A stretch of 64,000 nucleotides of DNA. Source: Brevipalpus yothersi. Lineage: Eukaryota > Arthropoda > Arachnida > Trombidiformes > Tenuipalpidae. The stretch spans positions 3,887-67,886 of the forward strand of contig QZCP01000199.1 in the NCBI GenBank assembly GCA_003956705.1. Direction: 5' to 3'. Below the pieces are notes generated by a model, which saw only the letters and a program-made list of their open reading frames with translations, was not told the origin of the DNA and did no database searches. Position numbers and translations under genes: made by a program. Below are positions 12,225-24,748 of the stretch, one piece after another; within the stretch, counting starts at the first letter, position 1, and every line of letters starts with the position of its first letter.

Positions 12225-15200
12225 TCACTTTTCGAAGAATTTGATTACTTTCGTCGAGATGTCGATCAGATTCTTGCTTATGAAGTTATTATGATTACCA
12301 TCGAAGAAATATTGTTCGCCAATCTATAGAGGAGAAAAGAATGAGAGTGTGGTTAAGTGCATGCTGAATGCCGAATTCACAGCCTTCAGATGACTTACTG
12401 AGTTGTCTTTGTCAACATTCAAAAGAGATGGAAAATCATCTTTGGATCGTAAGTGAATAATCTCACAACCACAAACTTTTTGATGATTATGCCTCGAGAT
12501 GAGAGCAAATTTTTGCAATGTTAGCTCGTTGATTTTCATTAGATTATCGGCTGAAGTAGGCTCAACACCTTCGGATATGAGAAATTTTTTCGCTTCCTCA
12601 AAACGCTCTGATCTGGAGGTAGCTCTCTTCAGATATTCATCAAATTTTGAAACATCTTTCAAATACCGTTTCAGGCTAGTTTTTATGAATTTTTCTTCCT
12701 TGACGCTATCTGAATCTGTCGAAGTATTAGAAATGATCATCTTGAGAACCCATTTTCGCAAATATTCTGGATCAGCATCGAGTAGAGCTAGCTTGCGAAC
12801 TTTCGGGCCTGATTGACGCTGTTCGAGCTCCTTTGCTATGGCCAAGGCTAATATGCCTCCAAAAGAATAGCCGATCATGTCTAGTTTGGCTTGTGTTGTA
12901 AGTTCGGATATTCTATTGGCATATATACTTGCCGCTTCTTCAATTGTGGTCAATTTGGCCATATCATAGGTCCAATTGAGACCTATAGCGGAATGATTAA
13001 GACTCTCAAATAGATTGGCGAAAGGTTGATAATGGCCTTCAATTGGTGGGAGAACAAATAAAACTTCATCAGTTCCATTATTGAGTTTGGTTGTCAGCTC
13101 TCGTGGCAGAGATTCAGACTCTTTTTTCAAGTCGACATCTATCTGCTCAGAGTTTTTCCGAACAATGTTACTAGAATCAGAGTTCGTTGAAAGTGCCATC
13201 AGGTCACAGATTTTGAGCTGTCTGATCTCCCTGACGGTCATTGAGACGCTAAAATTGCGATCCAAAGCTTGCTGAACTTCTACTGCCATCAGAGAATCCA
13301 TTCCAAGTTCTCCCAAAGTGATCTTCGAGTCAAGAGCGTGAATGTCCTTGATACCAAGAATATGGCACACAGATTTGGTTATATCTCCAGATGAGTCGAT
13401 TTTTTTTCCTTCACTTCGAACCATGCTTGATGCCACCGAATTCTGATATACCAAAATCCGCTCAAGGGTTGCGAGGCATGAGTGGAGTCTCTGAGGTGCA
13501 GTTCCACGAATTGATTCAATGTCTGCACCAATCTTTTCAACTACATATCCCACATCACCCACGAAACCCCACTGTATAGCCAATCCATGCAGTCCATCTC
13601 TACGCCTTCGTTCACAAACACTTTCCATGAATGAATTTGCCAGAGCATAATTAGTTTGACCCGGATTGCCTCGACCACTCACAATGGAGGAAAATACAAC
13701 GAAATAATCCAATTGTGGGCATATTTCTCGAGTTATCTTGTCCAAATTAGCGGTAATGTTCACCTTGGAGGCACAAACTTGAGCAAAATTTTCAGCCGTT
13801 TGATCAACGAAAAGGGCATCTCGCAAAACTAGAGCTGAATTAAAGATACCGCCAATAGGTACACTTAACGAAGAGAGAAGCTCACGTGTTTCAGTCTCTG
13901 TAGTTAAATCATGTTTTGATATAACAATTTTCACACTGTTTTCAATCATTTTATCAAGAGAGTATTGATGATATTGTTTATGGGGTCCATTTCGTGAGTT
14001 AATGACTATATGACGAGCTCCATGAGATACTAGCCATGAGGCCACTTCAAGTCCTAAGCCACCAAATCCTCCGATTATGATGTATGCCTTGTTTGGATAG
14101 AAGTTTGGCAAATTTAGTGCAACAATTGAACTTGTTTGATGATTTTGTTGATTTTGTTGATCTCTCATTTTCATGATAACTTTTCCAATATGTTTACCAG
14201 TAGCCATATAGCGAAATGCATCTTCAACATGTTCCATTTGAAAAATTTTCCTTGGTAATGGCTTGATTGCTCCGTTCTTCAAGAATTTTGTGACCAAATC
14301 CTGGAGTTGATTTTTTTCATAATTCACTTTGACCATTTCATCTTCTGCTGGATCGAGAAGTGCATCCAACATTACACCATGAAAGGATCGACCTTTATCT
14401 AACAATCCAAGATTTACTGGACTATTTTTGAATCCATCATATTTTCCAATCTCTATGAAACGACCTCCAGGTGCTAGACATCGGATACTGGCCTGGAGTT
14501 TATCATCAGAAAGTGAATTGAGAACTATGTCAACTCCTCTTCCTTCAGTTTGACGGAAAATTAGCTCCTCAAATGTAGTATCTCGTGAGTTACCAATATT
14601 AGCTTCTGTCAGATTTGGAAATTTATACATCAGAAATCGGCATTTCTCTGGTGTTCCAACAGTTGTGTATATTGTACAATCATAGCTTAAACACAGATGA
14701 ATGGCTGCTATTCCAACTCCTCCACTTCCAGCATGTATTAGAACACTTTCACCTCGCTTGAGATTACCTCTCATTATCAAGCCATAGATTACGGTTGCAT
14801 AGACTACCGGGACAGTAGCAGCATCTTCGAGAGTCCATTCATCAGGAACAGGCCAAACAAAATCGGTTGGATGAAGTGGAACCCGAGTGGCCATTGCACC
14901 AGAAGACTTCATTCCCATCAAGCGATTACCATTGTCATCACAACCAGAGTATTCCAAACCTTAAAAACGCACATTGTAAGTATTGATAAGTTTGAAGGAG
15001 CCTTTTTAATCTTTGCCATAACTATGGTCTACCGTAGGGAACAGCAAAGCAGTCATCTTAGCCCTTATAATCAATATCATAAATGATTTCAGCCAAGAAT
15101 CTCGCTTATTGTTTGCTTTGAACGTCTACTCATGAATTCAGGAGATATATTCTTGATTGGCTCAAAAGTATCTATAACTTCTGGGTAGAATTTTTCTACT

Positions 15201-18200
15201 GCTTCCTTAATTCCCTTTCTCATTTACAGTTTTCAAAGGTTAACTCACCTATTTTAATTGATAGCGAGTCATCCTTGGAATTCCTGCTACCAGGTTCGAA
15301 TATCAGTGGCAATCGTGCTGAAGCAAGCATGATATCTTTAAAGTTGAGAGAAGCATAGCAAATATCCACAACCGAGCGGTTTGATTCAACTGAGAGCTCT
15401 TTATTTGTGGATTTACACCATTTTAGGGATGAAAGATCACCAGGCTGGAGAACTTTCAATTCTACATCACTCAATGTTGTAGTTAAACATCGAGAATCTT
15501 CTTCATGCTTCTCCTCCACTTCGAGATGGATATATTCTCCCCATCCATGAACTGGATCAAAAATGTTAAACTTGAGCCGCCTTTCCAAAATCTGTTTGAG
15601 GTGAGAATTCTTCCAGTCGATATTCTTGAGATCTATTCCATTATCACAGAAACGATTTGCAATACATATAACACGATCACTGCCACTCTCTAGACCAAAA
15701 CACCTAGTAAAACCAACAACCCCTTGATCAACTCTTGTGTCGCCAATCAAGCAAATTGTTTTGCTGTTTTCTATGAGAGCCTCTTTGAGATCATCTATCC
15801 AGAGAAAATCGGTTGGGCCTACATGAACAACTCTTGGTTCCTCAATCGAAGAAAGTTTCCGCCTGAAAAGAAGACCTCTGATTGACAGTAATTCTGGCTC
15901 CAACACTCTGTTGGACACACAAATCCAGTTCATATCTTCCATCAGGGCGATCACATCTTCACCTCTTATGTGACTCGTTCTTAGTTCAGTGACAGTAGGT
16001 TCGAGCTGTGGAATCAGGCAGGCTTCATTCAGAATTTTGCTCGCTTTTTCTCGAAGCACAATAAGTAGGAAACCTTCAGGCTGTACCACTTGTGTGAGAT
16101 GGTTGATTTTTTGATGAAGAGATTCAATATTTTCTGAATAATTTTTATAAATCACAAGATCATTTCGAGCTGAATCTTTTAGGGGAGAATCAGCATTCCA
16201 CTCCCTAAGGATTGCATTTCCAGATACTTTATTCTTTGCATCTGGAATCAATATCGAACTAGCAAGGGTGTAAGATATCTTAGCGGTTCCTGTTGACTGA
16301 TTGTCAATGATGGATCTTATTGTTTCCACATATGTATTTTCACCATCGTTGTGTTCCAAGATGGTGATGGATGGATTTGGTTGTCCGCGGTAGATTTGGT
16401 CATTGAGAGGTATTACAACAAAAGGTTTCAAGAATCGAATCAGAGTGCTGAATTGAAGCTCTTTACCCACTATCATGTCATGAGCTATTTCCTGGAGATT
16501 GTTGGTTCTCTTTTTTTGTTCAAGAGCCCATACCAAGCTTTTTAGAAAAGTGTAAGAGGAATTTCCTTCATAGTCAAAACCTTGTTTGAGAGCTTCCACA
16601 TCTTCCAGTTTCATTGATGATTTGTTGAGTAACAAAGCAGCATATTTTTCGCAAGCCTCATGATAATTTTCCAACTCTTCCCGATACTTTGGCTCAAGCA
16701 TTATTTGCTCATCAAATGGAATAAACTCTTGAGTTTCGATAAGAACTTTTTGAGACCTTCTGGAAGCAAAAGACGTCTTGAGACCTCGTATCCATAAGCC
16801 TTTAGAGCTTAAAGTTCTTGTTTGTGTGTTGTGCTGAACGGTGAATGTTATTGAATTTTCCAATTTATCAATGATTGGCTCATTGTTATTCCTGTACTCA
16901 TGATTCTGACTTGCAACTTTTTCTTTTAGTTCTAGATTTCTCGATGCATTGATCTCCTGCATAATCTTCTCGGCATCTATCAACATGCTCTCAATACCAG
17001 TTGGTAAGAATAAACCTCGATTGTATCGATTGGAGAGAATGGCTAGTTGGAGTACAGAATCAGAGAAGGTTATCCATGTCTTGAGAAAATCGAAATCAGC
17101 TTCATGTGTTTTCTCGAAAATCGTATCACCTTTGAGTGTGAGAGAAGAAACTTCTTTCCACTCAACCTCGCCTATCTTACCATACTGATCAGCTTTCGTC
17201 AAGCATCGGAAACTTGGTCCATAATCATAACCTCGGTTCTTAAGTTCTTTGTAAATGTCTCCTCTTGACAACTCTAGATTACTGTCCAGAGCTGAAACTT
17301 CATCTGAATCTTTAGCTTGAAAATTTTCTCTTGCCTCATCGATATCCTGTACGATGAACACTTTTCCGGTTGCAATTGCTGTGTCACTTTCACTAGTGAT
17401 AAATGAGTTAGTTGCAGGCATATAATCAACTTTGAAATTCACTTCCTTTTCGGATAGCATGGTTGCTCGAATAAGAGATACATCTGAGAATAGAACCTTG
17501 CTCTTTCGTAAGTTCACATGATGATACTCGGCCACAACCAGCCAAACTTGCATGAGTATTCCAGTAGCTGGGAAAAGAATTCGTCCATCAATCTTATGAT
17601 CTGAGTAGAAAATATCACCAGCATCTCCCAGTGAAACTTTGAACACGAAAGAACTGGTCTGTGAAAAATATCTGAAGTATTCAGGGTATTTGAACACTTC
17701 GTACTTTTTGCTATGGTCGAACTCAACGAGAGAATGGAGACTAAGTGTGTCGATTGGAACAGGATAACTAACTGGAGGATACAGAGATCTGATGTCAACA
17801 GGCAAATTCATAGAATAGAGTTGACCAACGCATTTCAAGAACTCATTGATTTCAAGGTATCGTGATCTGGAGAATCGAACACGCTTTGAATGGGAACTTT
17901 TGATTTCCGATGACTCCAAATCGATCAAGATGGAATCATGTGGAAAATTATCCATAGTTTCACCAATCACTTGGGGATCAATTGGTTGGAGGATCGAAAT
18001 CTTCTCGATGGATTGAGATGACTTAGGTTTGTTGTCAGTCCCTGTAACTAGCGATTCTCGAATTGAGTCCTCATATAGTGTTAGCAGGTCTAGAGAGCTA
18101 TCATTTGTGGTAGAATTACTCAAGATCTTTTCATTCGAATTGATTCGATAGTAACTTAAATTCATTTCACTATCTATATTTTGGCTACTATTCACTGGTG

Positions 18201-20996
18201 GGCTTTCACAAGTTCTCACCTCTTGGGCCAATGAATTTCTAATCTCCTCAGATAAACAACCCTCATGCTCAATATTATGTCCTAGCCAGTAAGCGATTTT
18301 GATAGCTTTCTCTTCAGATGTCAAGTTTTTAACAAATGCATACGTCAACTGGCTAAGTCGATCGCCTATCATACAATTGACAGGTACTTTCATTGCCTTG
18401 AGAAGACTGATTAAAAGCAGGTGGCACGCAACTGTTGAAACAGTTCTCTCAATGATTGAAGTTTTTCTTTCCTCTCCAAACAGAAGCTGATGCAAGTCTA
18501 GCCCCAAGCTCTTACAATTGTCCATGAGTCGTTTTAATGTAACGGAGAATGCTGGAATATGCTGGAAAGCTGTATCGAATTTGATCGAATTGGTTGGGAG
18601 AACCAAGATGATGTTGGAAGAACTATGAACCTTATTCTCAGGCATTGAACTTGCGAAGGTCATCTTCCCATCTTTCTGGCAGATCAGAGTATAGCTTCTA
18701 TGAGGCATCGAAGAAGTCATCGAATAAGTATTGAACAGGTCACAAAATTCATTGGTTAATAAGTGTTGATTTTGTTTCAGAAAGTCCTGAACTCGCTGTA
18801 TTCCACTCAAAGTTCGGCTGCATATTGGTATTAATCGGGGAATTTTCTCATGAACTTTGAAGCTTGACTTTGGAGACTTCTGCTCATGAGTTTTGAGAAT
18901 AACATGAGCATTTGAGCCACCGAAACCAAAGCTGTTCAATGAGATGTAGTCTCCTCTGAAAGGAGTTTTTTCAACGATGGCCACCATTCTTCCATCCATT
19001 AGGCCCTTGATCTTCGGATTAGGCTCTTTGAGGTGGATGTTAGGAGGAATATATCCACATTGGAAAATTATATTTGCCTTGATGAGTGCACATAAACCAG
19101 AGGCAGCTTCTGAGTGGCCCATATTGGATTTCAAACACCCGATTTTGAGTGGATTCTGATTTGATCGCTTTTGGCAGAATATATCGTAGATTGCTCCAAG
19201 CTCCACAGGATCACCAGCTTGTGTGCCTGTGGCATGAGCCTCAACATAGTCAATTTGATATGGATCAAGGCCCACTTCATCATACGTCTCGGCAATTAAT
19301 CGACGTTGCGCAATCATTGAAGGGAAAGTGATGCCTTGTTCCTTGTAGCCATCATTATTACTACGAGAGTTGATGATAGTAGAATATATTCTCTTAGCTT
19401 CTGGCTTAAGCTGTAGCATCACACAACAAATCGCTTCACTCCGCCCGTATCCATCAGCTGATTTATCCAAACTCTTACTCTTACCAGAAGGAGAAACCAT
19501 CTGAAGATCATTAAACTCCAAAGTTATCATAGGCCTCAAGCAGATATTGTAGCCAGCAACTAGAGCTCGATCACAAAGTCCCGACTTGAGAGCTGTGAAA
19601 GCTTCATTAAGGGCCGAGAAGCTTGAGCCACAAGCAGTGTCATACTGTCCAATCGGACCTTTGAGACCAAATACCTGAGAAACTATTGTTGGATGTTGTT
19701 GTAAATATGCAGGAGTCTTGTATGGATCATTTCCGAAAGCTTTGTCGGTCTCTTGAATGAAGGAAGCGTAGTAAAAGCCGGTGTTTGATCCACTCAAATT
19801 TTTCATTTCGAGTCCTATGAGAAGTTCATTTTTTATCAGATTGTTTCAGGCAAAGAGAACGGAAATGAGAGAAATCAAGAGGAAGACACAAATGCTAGAT
19901 CAAAGGTCTTTGCCTCGATGAATATGAAAGTTCGGGTTCCAGTATCCCCCTTAGATTAATGAAATGGAACAGTCTGAAACGCTTGCTATTTGCTTCTAGT
20001 AATTCTTAACTTGAGTCTTTCAAATTAACCAAACAAATGATTTCAACATTGTGAAATGATCAGCTTAGTGTCTCAGTATTTGCTTAGATAATTGCTAATT
20101 GATGCTGAATTTGCTACTTTAATGACTTTATCATGGTATTCATTAGCTATCTGCGGTGATTTCAGAGCGATCGGGTAGTATTTGAGTTTTACGCGGTCTT
20201 TCAAAAAATACCATTCAGAAGATTATGAGATTAAATTCTGACTCACCTGCATCTATAATCGCTTCAAACGAAACCTCCAGGAGTTTTCTCAACTGGGGAT
20301 CCATCAGATTAGCATTTTTAATCGGAATCTCGAAAAAATCTGCATCAAAATTTTCCAGGTTTTCAACCTTCCCACTGTTCATCGGGAAGCCATCGATACC
20401 TAAAAAGAGTAGTATCGTGAAAGAAGAGAAAAATTTTCTAGATGAATAAAAACGTCGAAGTCGAATCGCAATAGCTGAAGGTTCTGAATTCTGAAAGTCA
20501 CTCAATTATTATTGCTAGCTTCAAATTTTCACAAATTTTCACACATAGAACACAATTTTTCCAACAGAAAGCAAATTAGAGGCTGATTTCCATCTTCATC
20601 TCAAATTTTCATGATATTTTCCTTAACAACTTCAGATAATTTATATAAGATTCATTTCTATTCGCATAAATTGAGAGTGACTAGTTGGAAGAACTTTTTG
20701 GGATGAAAAAACTGGCACTTATTTAAACGATTATGTCTTTAGTTATACATGAGCGCACAAATAGTTGTCTTCGAAACTAAATGTCAAAACTTTTCATTAC
20801 CTGAAGGAAAACGATCATTTCCACCAGTCATCATGTCAACTCCACCGAATAAATTTTGGGTGAATTCTTGAACATTGGCAGATTTTGGAAAACGACCGGA
20901 CATTCCAGATATAACAACATCTTCCTGGACATACCATTTTCTTTTGATGTAATTCAACTCTGGTGTCCACTCACTGGACGACATACTCAACTCCAT
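12225..20996 (-). CDS. Type I fatty acid synthase paralogue A, acyltransferase domain degenerate
   Basis: Five exons on the minus strand: 20801-20996, 20247-20399, 15249-19814, 12399-14959 and 12225-12323. All junctions are in frame and give about 2524 residues, close to animal FAS. Order: ketosynthase with Cys178 (DTACGSS), His310 (EAHATGT) and His350 (SNMGH); a remnant acyltransferase (about 515-750) where the GHSxG motif reads GDRLSQ and no catalytic-His segment is visible; dehydratase with His856 and Asp1035; pseudo-methyltransferase and pseudo-KR; enoyl reductase (GSGGVG near 1716); ketoreductase (GGFGGLG near 1935, Ser about 2062, Tyr2076); ACP with Ser2194 (GMDSL); thioesterase with Ser2337 (GYSFG), Asp2366 and His2503. 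The His lies in the last exon, joined by a 75-base intron after TCA|GTAAGT; without that exon the frame stops at 12324. The enzyme should make a reduced acyl chain, but malonyl loading probably needs another protein. Two ATGs, 20996 and 20984, could start it. Confidence 0.93.
14141..14162 (-). repeat. Short Gln/Asn-coding 9-base repeat in FAS-A
   Basis: Two units of a 9-base motif encode the Q-Q-N repeat in the linker between enoyl reductase and ketoreductase. FAS-B has about four more units at the same place. Confidence 0.8.
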
Positions 20997-23900
20997 TAAG
21001 AGAAACTGTTCCACAGCAACTAAGTGGCAAGTGTTCTATGATCTATGAACTGAATTAGTGAGATGAATTAGTTTTGTTTTTCTTTAACACGCAAAATACT
21101 TGTCTAAATTGTTGAATGAAAAATCAACAGCTAAACAAATAAAGTGTGGACGTTTCAAATGATCTCTGAGTTAACAGTGAATCTATGAAGAGATGTTAAA
21201 TAGGTTCACAGTATGGATGAGCTCGGTAGCCTTCAAAATCGAACCATTTTGGGAGGAAATGCAAAAATAGGGAATGCAAATAAACGACGGAAATATCTCA
21301 TCACAACAAATTCATTGCCCCGAGATGGAAGGGAGAGAATAATAATTCTACAATAATTCTTTACCATTTTTTACCGATGGTCCTACAAATGAATCTCCCA
21401 GCTGAGCTTCATTCCAATTTTTCCAGAATAAATCCATTTTCGAAATATTCTCTGAATTGTTATTGAGTTGAAAATGTCAGTTTAAAGACTGGAACTTAGA
21501 GTGCATCGAAGTTCGATGCAAGAAATCAATTTTCAGCTATAAATATCAAATTATGCTCAGACAAAATGAATTATTGTAAGAAAATTTCGATTTAAATCAT
21601 TTTCAATCATCAGAGTAGATAGCATTACGAATGCAAATGATGAGATCAATTCATTTTGCTCGCTGATAGATTGAATATAGAGGGAGAAATTTTTGCCTCC
21701 TGAAACTAAAATCGAGAATTTGAGGAGAGATTCTCAGCTCACCCACAAATGTTAGAATTGAACGCATCTGCACATAACCAAAAATAGACTTTTTTGAATG
21801 AATAAATTAATGTCATAGTTAAAATTAGAGCGATTGCAAAGAAATTTGCCTGATTTTGAGCTAATTTCGAGCTCACTCGTTCATAATTTAAGATGTTCCA
21901 AATCGCATCCAATGACCAGAAAATTAATTTTCAATTCGCTCCATTCGAGTGATCATGAAAAAAGCTGAGATTAGTTCTAAATCAAAATAATAATATGATA
22001 GAAATAATAAGATCATAGATTCAATAAATGCTCCAAAAGCTATTGGAGTAGCATGAAGTCGGAGAATCAAATGGTAAAGCAGAATATTGAATTCAGAATG
22101 GAACGTTGACAACATAGCATGAGATTATCGTTAAATTTTGTAATCCAGTGATTCAAACGATCATATTTTTTATAATATTCAAATACTGGTGTTGATAATT
22201 CAAATGATAGCTCCATCCTCTTGTGTTCTGAATTTATCTCCTAAATTCTTTTGTCATAGCTATTGTTGATCAAGAAAATTTTCCCAATAATTGTTGTCCG
22301 AAGCTATCGAAATCAGCATCAAGGTTGTAAATTGTATCGTTTATTTTTCCGTACAACTCAACATTTACATTAACTATCTGTCAAGGAAAAAACAACTTTA
22401 ATTCCTTGTTTTTCACCAAAATACTCGGCAAATGAGATTTAATGAACGTTATCATGTACATATGATCAAAGTTCCATTGAGTTATCTATTTGACTCTTCC
22501 TATCGAGAGGAAAAAAGATGAATTCCTGCCTAATGGAATGTAACCAGCATCTGATGGTGATTAACCTCGTTACAAATTGGCTCATGAGATCTGTTTTATT
22601 ACCAGTAATTATGAAATTTTAGGGTTCATTATCTGTTCCATTCCTCTCTACACAATAGATGGCGATGATCAAATTGATGCCGAAAAAAGAGGCTGCCCTC
22701 CAGAGAAAAGTGATCAAATCGATCTCTCACCAGCTTCACACTTATCATAGGTACACTTGAATTATCTGAATCAGATATTCTACTATCTTGTGCAATTCCT
22801 CACACAGACTCTCCACCCTCATCTGATATGACTTCCTCTGAACAATTCGTATTCTTTTTTCTTCTCTCTCTCTCTCTCTCGATCACCAGTCAAGTTGTTC
22901 AGACTGTTCAACAGTATGATTTACTGGTTCTGACCGAATCTATTATCGATAAAGATCAGAAAATGCTGGGCCAAAGCCATTGATTTGCAATCATCACTTG
23001 TCTCGTCGATAGAGATGAGCTATGTCAGCTGCTGATGCTTTTACGTTTATCTCTTGTCTTGAACATTTTTTTCCATTCACTCATGATACTCATGCACATG
23101 CTAGTTATAATGATGCAATCAGATGTGTATAATCGATCTCGATATAATTGAAACACCTGTGTGTGTATCTGTGAGGTCGATCGTTGCGCAGTAAATGCGA
23201 ATACTTTTCGCTCTCGGAAATGCCGTTAATCGATGCGCTAATGGAATTGTTTCACTTGATATGTATACGAACATACACATACACACGCACATTATATCTG
23301 CAGTTTATCAGTATTATTAACTGTTTATGAACGGAAAATGTCCTCCCATTATTAATACCTCAACACACTTACTTGAGGCCATTGTGAATCTTTCTTTTGG
23401 GCAAATACATCTTAACAGCGATAGTAAATAGTGATTATCTGCTCTTCTCAAGGAATCATTTCAGACATAACTACACTTGTTTTGATACTACTAAAAGTCA
23501 TCTCGAACATATTATCTAAGGACTCTGGTCGAAAGTACGAAAAACAGTCCCTGATCCTCTGGGAAGAGGAGGGGGAAGGCAAAGAAGACAACCAAATGAT
23601 TGTGTATCACAATTGCTAGCTTTCACTTTTCCCCTCTCATCAAGTACACATATTTAGTACGCTCGATACGTCGGCGCGTTCGCTCGTCGATCTAGACTTC
23701 GGCCTTCTTAACGGTAAAAAGAAAGAAAAAAAGAAAGAGAGAGAGAGAACGATATGAGTGAATGCTGATATCATCCCGCAGATCTAGATTTTTACTGATC
23801 ACCCTAATTAATGTAACCATAATACTGGCACAACGTAGAGCATTCGAGAATTCAGATCATGGAAGATTGGTGGCCAAATTCCATAATGATGATGAGAATT

Positions 23901-24242
23901 GGATAGATATTTGCTATTTTCGGTACAGCCTTTCAGCGTCTCTTACTATTCTTTCCACGAAAAACCATCATATCAGTTATCATGAGTCAATGAGATCAAC
24001 GATTTTGAATAACATGCGGTGATGATGTTACTCAAAATGATCTTTTTTCCCTAGAAGCTCGTGATCCATAGCTATTCATGTGGTCACGCGATGACCAAGA
24101 CTTTATCTCTCCAATGGAAGACGGGCGATGAGCTCATATCAGCTGCTAGGCAGCGGGCCAAAGGCGATTTGCCGAACTATGATCTCGGCTGATGAACTCA
24201 ATCTTGTTTCCCGCCTTGAAGTTGACTTAAATAGATATCAGA

Positions 24243-24279
<37 letters not shown>

Positions 24280-24748
24280 TCGCCTGTCTTTGGTTACTTT
24301 CTAGGACCACTGATTGACATTAGAAACAAAGCGTACACACAAAAGAAGATTGCGTTCTTTGAGTGCTGTCTTATGACACTTAATCGACCCATCTCGTTCT
24401 GCACACGAACAACAATTCTTGTGTTGTATTGGGAAATTTCATCTCAAGATTAGCTGGAATATTCTAGCTCTTCTCGATGGAATGAGAGTAGGGAAATGGA
24501 GGGGCAAGAATTCGAAACAGCCCTTATGTTGCATGTGGAAACGTGGTTTAAGTATTTATCATTTTTATCAAAAATTACACTATTCACATGTATCAGAGAA
24601 GTTGAGGTAAAGAACTCGGATCAGTAAATATATCAAGCAGCAATAGGGATAAGGAAGAATGGTAGCAATAAAAGAAAGATGAGGAAGTACAGCGATGTTG
24701 AGCAATAAATTGTCGTCGATGAAAATAGAAAGCAGAAATTCCTACTTT
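20997..24748. other. Upstream region of FAS-A, no gene seen
   Basis: About 3.75 kb between the FAS-A start and the potassium channel stop, both minus strand. No open frame has recognisable family motifs. It should contain the FAS-A promoter on the low-coordinate side. A locally CpG-richer stretch lies at about 23150-23720 and a (CT)n tract at about 24243-24280. A TTTCCCGCC word sits at 24207-24215. Confidence 0.6.
24243..24280. repeat. (CT)n tract
   Basis: A nearly pure CT run with one TTT interruption. Confidence 0.85.

Noticed and set aside
12324..12398. C-terminal extension of FAS-A reading through to the stop at 12324
   Set aside because: The tail is non-homologous between the two FAS genes and lacks the thioesterase His. 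A GTAAGT donor and a matching 99-base exon in both genes explain it as an intron.
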